Source of the DNA: Hedera helix | Lineage: Eukaryota > Streptophyta > Magnoliopsida > Apiales > Araliaceae | Assembly: GCA_947179155.2 (NCBI GenBank) | Contig: OX359274.1 | Coordinates: forward strand, 45,255,564-45,319,563 | Direction: 5' to 3' | Length of the DNA stretch: 64,000 nucleotides | Program-made: the position numbers and the translations under genes | Shown here: positions 24,201-33,666 of the stretch, piece after piece | Numbering within the stretch: position 1 is the stretch's first letter | Layout of the letters: each line of letters starts with the position of its first letter | The notes under the pieces: model-generated | Databases searched by the model: none | Told to the model about the DNA's origin: nothing | Seen by the model: the letters and a program-made list of their open reading frames with translations, nothing else

Positions 24201-25850
24201 TTGGAATCCATTGAACTATTGAAGAACAAAACCGATCTCAACGCTACCCCAGATCGCAGAATCAGTTCACTGAAGAACAAATTTCATTACCCAAATCATA
24301 GAATTTCTCAATCTATTAACCCATTGAAGAACAAGTCAACAACTGTATCTTCCCCTGTATTTGCCATGGTCTCCGATTCAGTTCTACATACCAAGTTCAC
24401 ACCAATCCCCACTCAAAAACAAGATGACCCACCAAACCCTACCACTTCCCTTCTCTCAGTCGCCACAGATTCCTCGTCTGAAACTGCTCATCCGTCAAAA
24501 CCAACCACCACCACTGTCCTGTTCATCTCTCTCCTCCTCACCACCTGTGTCACTCTCTCCGCCGCCATCGCATTTGCCTTCCTCTTATTCTCTTCCTCCT
24601 CATTGCCACCACCATCTCCTCCCCAATCCTCTCAGTTTAAAACCCAATTCGCCCGGCCACTCACCAAACTCAAACACCCAGTTGTTCTCTTGGTTTCATG
24701 GGACGGATTTCGATTCGGGTACCAATACAAAACCCCAACTCCGAACATTCATCGCTTGATCGATAATGGGACTGAAGCTGAAAGGGGTTTGATTCCTGTT
24801 TTCCCAACTTTAACATTCCCAAATCATTACTCAATTGTCACCGGTTTGTATCCAGCTTACCATGGAATTGTGAACAACTATTTTCTTGATCCAAATACTG
24901 GTGAGGCTTTTACAATGGAAAGTCATGAGTCCAAGTGGTGGCTTGGTGAACCCATGTGGGAGACTGTGGTCAATAATGGTCTCAAGGCTGCTACCTATTT
25001 CTGGGCTGGCTCTGAGGTAATCAAAGGTTCTTGGACTTGCCCTTTGAAATTTTGTGTGCATTATAATGAATCTGTACCATTTGAGGATCGAGTCGATACA
25101 GTTTTGAATTATTTTGATATGCCAAGTAATGAAATTCCTTCGTTTATGGCATTGTATTTTGAGGATCCAGATCATCAGGGTCACAAGGTTGGACCTGATG
25201 ATCCTCAAATTACTGAAGCTGTTGCTAGGATTGATGGCTTGATTGGGAGATTAATTGATGGTTTAGAGAAAAGAGGGGTTTTTGAAGATGTTACTATAAT
25301 TATGGTTGGTGATCATGGGATGGTTGGTACATGTGATAAGAAGTTGATATATATGGAAGATTTGGCTCCATGGATTGAAATTCCAAAGGATTGGATTCAG
25401 TATTATACTCCATTACTTTCAATTCGTCCACCGCCTGGTTACTCCCCAGCTGATGTTGTTGCCAAGATGAATGAGGGATTGAGCTCTGGGAAAGTTAATA
25501 ATGGGAAGTATCTGAAAGTTTATCTCAAAGAGGAGCTGCCTAGTCGGCTGCATTACTCAGAGAGCGACCGAATTCCACCAATCATTGGGTTGGTTGAAGA
25601 GGGATTTAAGGTGGAACAAAAGGGATCAAAGAGCAAAGAATGTGGAGGAGCACATGGATATGACAATGCATTTTTCTCTATGAGGTCCATATTTATCGGC
25701 CATGGTCCTAGGTTTGCTAGAGGAGTGAAAGTGCCTTCATTTGAAAACGTTCAGATATACAACTTGGTAACATCAATCCTCAATATATTGGGAGCTTCTA
25801 ATAACGGGACATCATCTTTCCCAAACACAATTCTATTGCCTTACCATTAG
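24201..25850 (+). CDS. Ectonucleotide pyrophosphatase/phosphodiesterase (NPP), intronless
   Basis: This single exon of 549 codons encodes an alkaline-phosphatase-superfamily enzyme that hydrolyses nucleotide pyrophosphate or phosphodiester bonds. A long hydrophilic N-terminus leads to one transmembrane segment (about residues 104-131), a Ser/Pro linker, then the catalytic domain. The motifs are complete: VSWDGF (metal Asp168), TFPNHY (nucleophile Thr205), EDPDHQGH (Asp324, His328), GDHGM (Asp372, His373) and GGAHGYDN (His486). The layout suggests a type II membrane protein with the catalytic domain in the lumen or outside the cell. A second in-frame ATG at 24366 sits in a better context (gccATGG) and opens MVSDSVL, resembling the usual start of plant NPPs; the true protein may be the shorter 494 aa. 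From memory, Arabidopsis homologues are the AT4G29680-29700 cluster, so this gene is extra relative to the chromosome 2 block. Confidence 0.92.
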   Translation: MESIELLKNKTDLNATPDRRISSLKNKFHYPNHRISQSINPLKNKSTTVSSPVFAMVSDSVLHTKFTPIPTQKQDDPPNPTTSLLSVATDSSSETAHPSKPTTTTVLFISLLLTTCVTLSAAIAFAFLLFSSSSLPPPSPPQSSQFKTQFARPLTKLKHPVVLLVSWDGFRFGYQYKTPTPNIHRLIDNGTEAERGLIPVFPTLTFPNHYSIVTGLYPAYHGIVNNYFLDPNTGEAFTMESHESKWWLGEPMWETVVNNGLKAATYFWAGSEVIKGSWTCPLKFCVHYNESVPFEDRVDTVLNYFDMPSNEIPSFMALYFEDPDHQGHKVGPDDPQITEAVARIDGLIGRLIDGLEKRGVFEDVTIIMVGDHGMVGTCDKKLIYMEDLAPWIEIPKDWIQYYTPLLSIRPPPGYSPADVVAKMNEGLSSGKVNNGKYLKVYLKEELPSRLHYSESDRIPPIIGLVEEGFKVEQKGSKSKECGGAHGYDNAFFSMRSIFIGHGPRFARGVKVPSFENVQIYNLVTSILNILGASNNGTSSFPNTILLPYH

Positions 25851-27813
25851 AATCCTTTCAATTATAGTATATTAGTCTGTTCAGAGTGATATCAACAACA
25901 AGAAGAGTTAGATATTGTATCGCCATATGCTTTCTCAATTAAGGGATTAAATGAAAGCTATCAAGACGTATTTAACAAGTTGTGGCTTTGAAAGGTAATG
26001 ATGTTTAAATAGGGATCCAGGGAGTCGTTTGTCGTGATTATGCTCACTTAGGTTTTCACTGTGTTGCTTCTGTTTAGTTGGTTTCAACTTATCATTTTCT
26101 GTGACGACCTTCATGCAGAAAAATGGAACTAGAATGTGAGCTTGATATTGTAAATGCTATCATTATATTTTCTTGAGCTAGATTAATCTCGATATGATCA
26201 AATTATGAGATTTTGGAATGTCTAATTCACATTTTGAAACCCCAACTCGGTTCAATTACATTTTAAGTTGTGTATGATATTAGATTATTGCAAAAGCTAG
26301 TAAGATTGTTGTATGACTTGATACCAAATTGAAGATGCAAAAGTAGTAGTATCAATGCCGCAACTTGATGTTTCATTGAGGCAATTGTTGATGAATTTGG
26401 TCAAGAAGTTAGTTCTCGAAATGTCTGCAAATGGAAATTTAAATTTTAAATTGTAAATTAATGATTTTCGGACTCCTAATGCAAAATTCTGGAGTAGTAT
26501 ACAACAACAGTCTGGGGGATATTGCCTGTACTAAATAGTTTTGACTGTGTATCTGAACTTTAATTGTTTAACCATTTTGTTTGTTAGTGGCCTCCTTGTA
26601 CCAGGCAATTTCAAGATTCTCTTACAGGCTTAAACTAGGATGCTAGTCATTCTACCTTTGCATTGAGCAGATTGTTTTTCTGCAATTACAGTTTATTATA
26701 AAATTACTTTTGACTTTTAAAAAGTCAATTTGAAATATTTTTAAATTTAAAATTGACATATTCATTTAAGTTTTCAAAAGAAAAAAAAAATTGTATAACT
26801 AATAATACAATTTAGGTAGTTTACATAATTGTATTAATATAAAATAAACGAATTCATCTTAATTTTAAATTTAAATTTAAAAATATTTAAAATTAATTTT
26901 TTAAAAATTAATATTAATCTTATAATTTGAAACTGATGGAGTATTTTTCTAAATGCTTAGAAATCATCACCGGCTTCTGCTAAAGTCCTGCTAATTTATC
27001 TCAAGTTTTTTACCCTACTTTTCTTTCAGAGTTATGGAATTGGATCTTTTGGAGGAGTATTGAATTTTAGGTATTTTATTTAAAAAAATATTCAAACGGT
27101 GGCCAATTGGCAGCCAAAAACTTGAATAAATTAAACTAATTGACAGTGTAGAATAATAAGTGGGGGTTAAAAAGTTTTGGTAAAAGCATACAAATACGAT
27201 ATAAATTCAGCCTTTACACTTTTGAGGGTGCATCTTCCTCGGTTACAACACAAGGCCTGCTGCAACTTACACTCAATTTGTTCAAGAAACACATCATGGG
27301 GAAATTCATTTTGATTTAACTATCATATTTATCACGCTAACAATTACTGTAAAAAAAGTTCAAAAGGTAGGTTCATAAAAGAAAATAGAAATTTGCACAC
27401 CTCAAATATGAAGCAATTTATTATTATTTTTAAAAAAAAATTAGCTATAGAATTAGTAGAATTACTAGCTTGGCATGTAATTAGTAGAATTATTAGGATC
27501 TTCAACCCAAAAAAAAAGGAAAAGAAAACTGATATTTTTACGTATAAAAATATAGTTTTACGTGAACTTCTCTCGCATGAATATAAAATTTACTAATTAT
27601 TTATATGGGAAGAATCATGTAAAAATATTATATTTTTCACATAGAAATGTCATTTTTCAAAAAAAAGAACAAAAGAATAAAATAAAAAAAAGAATTCTTA
27701 GGATCACACAGAGAAAAGAGGAGGTAATAATTCATTGAATCAATCATTTCCATCAATTTTTTTTTATCTCCAGTTCAATAATTCTAATCATTTCACAATG
27801 ATAATTACCCACA
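25851..27813. other. Intergenic between NPP and cytidine deaminase
   Basis: This lies between the 3' ends of two convergent genes. It holds the NPP 3' UTR and then AT-rich sequence (26690-27800). A frame at 27393-27596 is AT-driven and not convincing. Confidence 0.55.
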
Positions 27814-28719
27814 TCAAGTTGAAGCCTTTATACATCCATTCAATGCTAAATGGCAATGAAAAACCTGAAAATCACAATTTGGTGAAACCATTTTCAACAG
27901 CAGCCTAGCAGTGTCCTCTTGCCTAGCTACCGCCCCTTCCTTCTCCACCACCGCCGCCGCCACAATCCCTTCATACCCACCACCACCGCTAGCCACAAAA
28001 GCCACCAATGCCGCCTGCACCGGCCCCAAACTCGGATTGTAGGCGGCGGATTCCATATAAGAACCTTTATATACTTTTCCATTAACATCCATTAGTGCCA
28101 CCCCAGATGGGCAGCCACTATAAGGGGCATGAGAATTATTAGCAGCTTCTAAAGCTGCAAATTTCAATAATTCAGATTCTTGAAGAACACCATTGGAGTA
28201 ATTATTGTTACAAAATGATAATTTATTGTTATGTTGCTCGAGAATTAAAGGGGTTTGTTTATCTAATAGATCACAGGGGCCAAATGGGTTTGGGAGACAT
28301 GACAAAAGGGGTTTATATAAAAGGTTATCTGGGGCTGGTTCGGAAGTGATCAGGATTTGGATATCGGCAGCGTGGCGGAGTTCCTGGAGGAATTGGCGGC
28401 AATGGCCGCAGGGGGCGGCGGAGACGGCAAGGGAGAGGAGGCGGGGGGAGTGGTGGGCGGCGAGATTGGTGATGAGGAACTGTTCGGCGTGGACGGTGTG
28501 GTGGAGGGTAAGGCCGGGGAATTCGAGGTTTACGCCGAGGAAGATCCGGCCGTCGGAGGCTAATCCGACGGCGGCGACGTGGTAGTTGGAAATGGGTGGA
28601 CGGGCGAGATTCTGGGCTGATTTGACTAGGGTTGGGAGTAGTTGGGGGACTGTAAGGCCGGAGTTTTTGGCCATTGTTTCTGCTTCTGAAGCTTCAATCA
28701 CAAATTTTGGTTGATCCAT
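27814..28719 (-). CDS. CDA1: Cytidine deaminase (CDA1 type), 301 aa, intronless
   Basis: This enzyme hydrolyses cytidine or deoxycytidine to uridine or deoxyuridine in pyrimidine salvage. The frame opens further upstream (28785), but the start chosen at 28719 (MDQPKFVIEASEAE) gives 301 residues, the length I recall for Arabidopsis CDA1 (AT2G19570). The catalytic zinc site is intact: HAE at residues 77-79 (His77, Glu79) and PCGHC at 103-107 (Cys104, Cys107). The C-terminal half is a second deaminase-like fold with APYSGCPSGVAL and no zinc ligands, as in the dimer-forming, two-domain E. coli/plant type. The coding strand is GC-rich compared with its surroundings, which creates long open frames on the opposite strand. 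A TATAAATA lies about 110 bases upstream. Confidence 0.95.
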   Translation of the reverse strand: MDQPKFVIEASEAETMAKNSGLTVPQLLPTLVKSAQNLARPPISNYHVAAVGLASDGRIFLGVNLEFPGLTLHHTVHAEQFLITNLAAHHSPRLLSLAVSAAPCGHCRQFLQELRHAADIQILITSEPAPDNLLYKPLLSCLPNPFGPCDLLDKQTPLILEQHNNKLSFCNNNYSNGVLQESELLKFAALEAANNSHAPYSGCPSGVALMDVNGKVYKGSYMESAAYNPSLGPVQAALVAFVASGGGGYEGIVAAAVVEKEGAVARQEDTARLLLKMVSPNCDFQVFHCHLALNGCIKAST

Positions 28720-28826
28720 TTGGTAAATCTGTATATGTTTGTTTTGCAGGTGATGAATATGAGAAGAGTGTGGGGTGTTGAGCAAAGGAGATGAAATTTT
28801 GTGAAATGTGGAGGGATGAAGGGAAA

Positions 28827-28834
28827 TATTTATA
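28827..28834 (-). promoter_or_regulatory. TATA box TATAAATA of CDA1
   Basis: TATAAATA on the minus strand lies 108-115 bases upstream of the CDA1 start, a good match to the plant TATA consensus at a plausible distance. Confidence 0.6.
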
Positions 28835-29439
28835 CAAGTGATTTTTTTTATTAAATTGGCAAGTATATTAGTTTTGCCTTCTAGCTAAGAAGGATGAATA
28901 AATGGCAAAATAGTAATTTTCCTCCATTTTTCTAACTTTGAGAGGAAGGAAGAAATGATGGCCAAGGTGAAGTTGATTTCCACATGTTTTTATGTGTAGA
29001 CAGACAATTATTAGTAGCTTGGCTTTACCTAAAGTAGATTTGGCTTTTTGTGGTTGCGTATTCATCTTTCCACATCAGATAGTAAACATGTTATTTTTCA
29101 CTATAATTGTAAGTAAATTATCATCTTAACCCATGATTAATTTAATATTTATATTATAATAATAATAATTATTATTATTTGAAATGATCTTGGTAATTAA
29201 AAGTTATTTTTCTTAGTTGTTTATATAGTGGGTGAAATTGAATGGAAATATATTATAGGGAATCGAGATCCACAAAACATAAACTTATCATTCATAGATG
29301 GAGTAGTTAAAAAACAAATGAATTTATGCTCATTAATAATCATATTATTCACATGATACAATTATCAAGTCAACTACCCACAGCTGGGATGAAGCCAAAT
29401 TAAAGGTAGTAGGTACTACTATTATATATATTTTTTTGC

Positions 29440-29525
29440 TAATTTAATGTACATATTTTCCCGTTTGAACACACGACCTCTTACTTAAAATGAGACTTAG
29501 AATATCAGTGAGCCAAAGACTCTCG
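29440..29525 (-). mobile_element. Possible tRNA-derived SINE fragment
   Basis: Read on the minus strand, the stretch has TTTGGCTCACTGATATTC, resembling an A box region, then GAGGTCGTGTGTTCAAACGG, resembling a B box (GGTTCAAATCC type). This is the head structure of plant SINEs. No tail or duplication was resolved. Confidence 0.4.
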
Positions 29526-29707
29526 GTAAATATTACTATTCATCCAACATATAATAATCCTCCAATTAATTAAGTTTAAGCTTAATTTTAATAAATACAT
29601 CTATGTAAAGTGTATATCTAAAAACACATGAAAAATTAAAATAGACTAAATAGTAATAAAAGAAGAGAGAGAAAATGTTGCGAGGAGAAGAGCGTGAAAT
29701 AATTTAC

Positions 29708-29996
29708 TATTTTCCCTATCTTAAGATAAAAGTCTTTATTATTATTTTAAGTAGTCCCAAGTTAAATATCCACTTAACTTAAATAATTTATTTTTTATAA
29801 TAATTTGTCTATAATATCATTAGTATTAATTATCATATTTATATTCTCTATGAATATTTATGGAGTATAACTAGTTATGTACATAAAACTATACAATTAA
29901 ATGAGAATTTAAATATGAACAATTTTGTTATTTTAGCATCTTTCTTAATATGCGTAAAAAATTAACCAAGACTTTTATTCTAGAACAGAGGGTATA
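29708..29996. mobile_element. Stowaway-like MITE
   Basis: The left end, with CCCTATCTTAAGATAAAAGTC, is matched in reverse by GACTTTTATTCTAGAACAGAGGG at the right. The ends follow the CCCTC-type pattern of Stowaway MITEs and may be bounded by TA. Exact ends are uncertain. Confidence 0.5.
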
Positions 29997-30530
29997 TTTT
30001 ACCTCAATGTGTATCTTTAGATGTACACCTTGATATACTATATAATAGTTAAAGAAGAGAAAGAAAGTGTTGTAAAGAGAAGAGAAAAAAATATTTTATT
30101 CGTATTATTTTAAAAGAATTAATATTTTCTTAAACTAATTTGATATTTTTACGATCTTATAAAAATATTAAATTAATTTATAAAAATATCAATTTCTTAT
30201 TTTAACTCTATCTACACCTTAGATGTGTATATATATATACTCTAATATAATTTAGTAACTCATGGCATAACATTTTTAACTTCTGCTTTTGCTTTTGATT
30301 CTAAGAAGCTGATTATGATTATTTAAAAATTGTTAACTAGTGTTCGTTAAATTGATTATGATTTTTCAAAATTTGTTAATGAGCGTTGGAGAAATAATCT
30401 AATAAGTTAGATTTTTGTAACAAAATATTAATTGATATATTTCTTTGTATATTTAAAATATAATCCTTATATTATATAGTTAATTATGTATAAATATATA
30501 TTAATATATAATTATTTATTGATATATATT

Positions 30531-30535
30531 ATTGT
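30531..30535. repeat. Target-site duplication ATTGT, left copy
   Basis: ATTGT directly precedes the 5' LTR (TGTAGACACC). The same five bases follow the 3' LTR at 42678-42682. Confidence 0.9.
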
Positions 30536-31117
30536 TGTAGACACCCAAATTTTGCACTTTTGTACTAACCCTGGCAGGAGGGCAAAACCGTCATTTGACC
30601 CGACGAGCGAAAAGGAAGGTGGACCCCAACACGAAGCCACCCCAACAACTTACGGTCAAAGCCGCCACAGCAAACAACGAGCATCAGGCAAGGCAAAAAG
30701 CTAATCCCGAAGAACCTGTTCGGATCACCAAAGACGACAAATGGCCACTACGCTTACGATGTTCGGGGGTCTCGCTCCCCGGTGAGCGAGCGGCTGCCCA
30801 GCTCGCCGATGAGCTGGCGGGGGGGTAGGGGGCAGCGCCCCCTGAAAGCCAAGCACAATTATCAAATTCCATATCAAGTCGCATCCCTCCGAACTAGCCT
30901 CCCAGAATAATATGGCACGTTTTTCGGGGATTTCCGGGCTGCAAAAATACAGCTTTCCAAAATAATACCGCAGAAATTGGCGAATTAAGACCGCGTGGCA
31001 CGAAAATCGAAAAAACAAGCCGGACGGCCGCGAATGCAACCGCTGCCACCGACAGACGTGACAGGCACGAGGCTCGAGAACGGCACACGACAGCCGAGGC
31101 GGCGGCCAGGCGGCCAC

Positions 31118-31175
31118 AGCAGGCAGCCGCAGATGCATCTGCGGCCAGCCGCAGATGCATCTGCGGCTGCCTGCT
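31118..31175. repeat. Perfect 27-bp-arm hairpin in the 5' LTR
   Basis: Arms 31118-31144 and 31149-31175 are exact reverse complements around the 4-base loop CCAG. Each arm contains the 18-bp palindrome CCGCAGATGCATCTGCGG, so the structure is a palindrome of palindromes. The 3' LTR has the same at 40984-41041. Confidence 0.9.
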
Positions 31176-32391
31176 GAAGCCTATATGCGGCCATTTTCCA
31201 CCCGAGAGAAAAAAGAGAAGGAAAAAAAGGAAAGAAGAATAGATTTTTAGAGAGAGAGAGAGGCGCGGGAGAAGAGAGAAAAAGATAGAAAAGAGAGAAA
31301 CATTGTGAGATTTCTTCATCTTGTGTTCAATTTTTACTAGGTATTGTATCCTATTTCGATTTTCAAGTGTTAAAGCGTATCTTTCATCATTTGAAATGTA
31401 AAGAAATCCAAGTTCATAGCATTTGTGGTTCTATATAGTTAGATCTAGTTCTCATTTTATCTTATTGTCTAAGTTGTTATAGATCTAATATTTGTGCATT
31501 TGTTGGGTGGATCTACTGTTAGATCCGAAAATATTTGGTGCATTGCTATTTAATATAGTTTGATTTTGTATATGTTGAAGTTAGATCCGATGTAGTCGAT
31601 ATATGTTTGGATCTATGGATTAGGGATGGTTAGAGAGGATTTGTGGCGGATAGAATCTCCTCCTAACCTCCCGATGATATCCTTTTAAGGTTATTTTATA
31701 GTTTTTACGTATGTAGCAATGGCGATGCACTTGTGTTGTAAATATGTAATTTTTGGGCCTTAAAGCGATATCGATACCGAAAATCGGGTTTAAGGCCCCG
31801 TAATAGTGAAACATGTGATTGTAGGCGTTTGGGGTTATTTGGATGGCTTACATGCCCGTGAATAACCGCAACGCTATTTTTAATGCTTGATTTTCCTTTT
31901 GACACGAGAAAACGATTTTGGAATGAAATGATAAAGGTTTTTATAAAATCAACCAAATTAGGATATTAGATTCACGAGGTTTAAAATTAAGAGTCTTGGG
32001 CGAACTTTAACCCGTGTTTGGCAAAAAGACTCCATTTGGTTTTAAAAGGTCATAAGAAACGCTTTTGCAAATAAATCAATATTTTCATTAAACTTTGTGC
32101 ATAGGGTTAAAGAGTTCTAGAAGTTGCCCTCGTTTTATTTATATTAACTGTTAGAAGGCAATGTATAGTCTCGATTCCTATTTGACAAAAGTTTAAAGCT
32201 ATTGTTTTCTAAAATGACATCTAAATAAAAAACCTCAACGCTGTCGAAATTAAAATCAATCTTTCTTATAAAAAGCGAAGCCTCGTCATTTGGGTCAAAG
32301 AACGTCCAAAACACTTTCCAGATAAATACTTTTGCCATATAAAATAAAAGCAAACTTTTTTATGCAAAACGCACCACAAACGTCCATTTAG

Positions 32392-32392
<1 letters not shown>

Positions 32393-32436
<44 letters not shown>
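32393..32436. repeat. (CA)22 microsatellite in the 5' LTR
   Basis: There are 22 CA units, exactly the same number as in the 3' LTR (42259-42302). Confidence 0.93.
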
Positions 32437-32437
<1 letters not shown>

Positions 32438-32811
32438 TTTAGGATTTAAAAGGATAGGAAAACATCGAGATTGCGGTAACCGTGTTTCACGGAAGTCGGG
32501 GGGTGCCTAACACCTTCCCCTCGCTTAAGCAAGCCCCCGAACTCTATGAATCTCGGGTTGCAGACCAATTAATCGGAGTCACATATGAGCCAGCAATTAC
32601 GAAAATAAATTCGGATGATTTGGTACATCCATTTCAAATATACCAACTGGCGACTCTGGTCAATTGGCTCATCTTAAAATCGACCTTTCAAACCCCGTCG
32701 ACACTAAGCCGGCCCTTTTCAAAAGTCACATCTCAATCTAAAGGCCAAAATTGGAAAGGGACATTTTAATAATAATAAAAAACGAGACGGCGAAATCCCG
32801 GCGTCGACAGC

Positions 32812-32829
32812 TGGCGACTCCGCTGGGGA
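32812..32829 (+). other. Primer binding site (TGGCGACTCCGCTGGGGA)
   Basis: It lies two bases after the 5' LTR end. The TGG start and 18-base length fit complementarity to a tRNA 3' end (CCA). I recall this form as the tRNA-Arg-type primer site of Tat/Ogre retrotransposons; the tRNA match was not checked. Confidence 0.75.
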
Positions 32830-33666
32830 CATTAGAGGGCTTAAGCCGCATTTTAAATCTCGATGTTTTACTATCCTTTAAAAATTCAAAAATGTGTGTG
32901 CTTTATTTACGTCGATTTACCTTTTGTGTGCGTATGAATGAATGTGCGAGTTTTGTGATTGCTTTGCGAATGCTTTATTTTAATATCATCATATGCATAC
33001 GGTGAGGTACGATGAATGTATGATGAATGTATGTTGAGCAGTTCCTCCTCCTGAGGCAAACCCGTCGGATGTGGATTACTGGACTCAAAGGGGTGCTCCC
33101 CGGCGAGGCTCAGGAAAAGCATCCACTCAGATCCAATCCAATTGAAAGATCGGATTTATTCCCTTCGAGTATGTTGCGAAGATCTGGGAACCTTCATGCC
33201 GAAAAGCCCGCGAGAATAACTTAGGGTAGGTCAGCCTCAGATAAACCCAACGCATGGAAAGTCTCTTCATGCCCTTTTACGCTTTACGTGCATGATATCA
33301 TACTGTAGTCAATCATTTTGCACCAACCAATTTTTGTCAAAATAAAAGTCATACTGTAGTCAATCCTTTTGTACCAACCAAATTTTGTCAAAATAAAAAG
33401 TACTAACCTCTGTTTTACAGGGACAGCTCCAAGCATCATAAATTGCACAATGTCATTACTTTGGTTTAAATAAAGGGATACTGACCCTGTTTTGCAGAAA
33501 AAGATTATAAAACTCAAAAAAAAAAAAAAAACAAACACAAAAATATGTGCTTTAGCATGCATCCACCAATGTCATTTCCCGGAACTGAACCTTGGCGTAT
33601 TTTAATTGCAGGATTGCTCCCCAAACCCGTCTCCGATCTAAGAAAGCCAGAGAATCAACAGTCGAG

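Larger units (their letters stand above)
28720..30530. other. 5' flank of CDA1 and AT-rich intergenic
   Basis: The first ~120 bases are the CDA1 leader and promoter (minus strand). Beyond that is AT-rich sequence with a SINE-like stretch (29440-29525), a Stowaway-like MITE (29708-29996) and TATATA runs. No gene is visible. Confidence 0.55.
30536..32809 (+). repeat. 5' LTR (2,274 bp)
   Basis: It begins TGTAGACACCC and ends GCGTCGACA (TG...CA). A constant offset of 9,866 bases relates it to the 3' LTR. Every open frame compared between the two copies has the same length and translation in several frames. The only difference noticed is near the end (GACGGCGAAATCCC here, GACGAACGAAAATCCC in the 3' copy). 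A (CA)22 tract lies at 32393-32436 and a strong hairpin at 31118-31175. A possible TATA (CTATATGC) follows the hairpin at about 31180. Confidence 0.93.

Noticed and set aside
24361..25208. Frames of 125-132 codons overlapping the NPP gene
   Set aside because: Other-frame shadows; only the long frame has the NPP motifs.
28205..28585. Plus-strand frames of 68-126 codons opposite CDA1
   Set aside because: Opposite-strand shadows of the GC-rich cytidine deaminase exon.
30684..31319. Overlapping frames of 60-141 codons in the LTR on both strands
   Set aside because: They overlap in many frames over GC-rich and palindromic sequence and repeat in the other LTR; no protein features.
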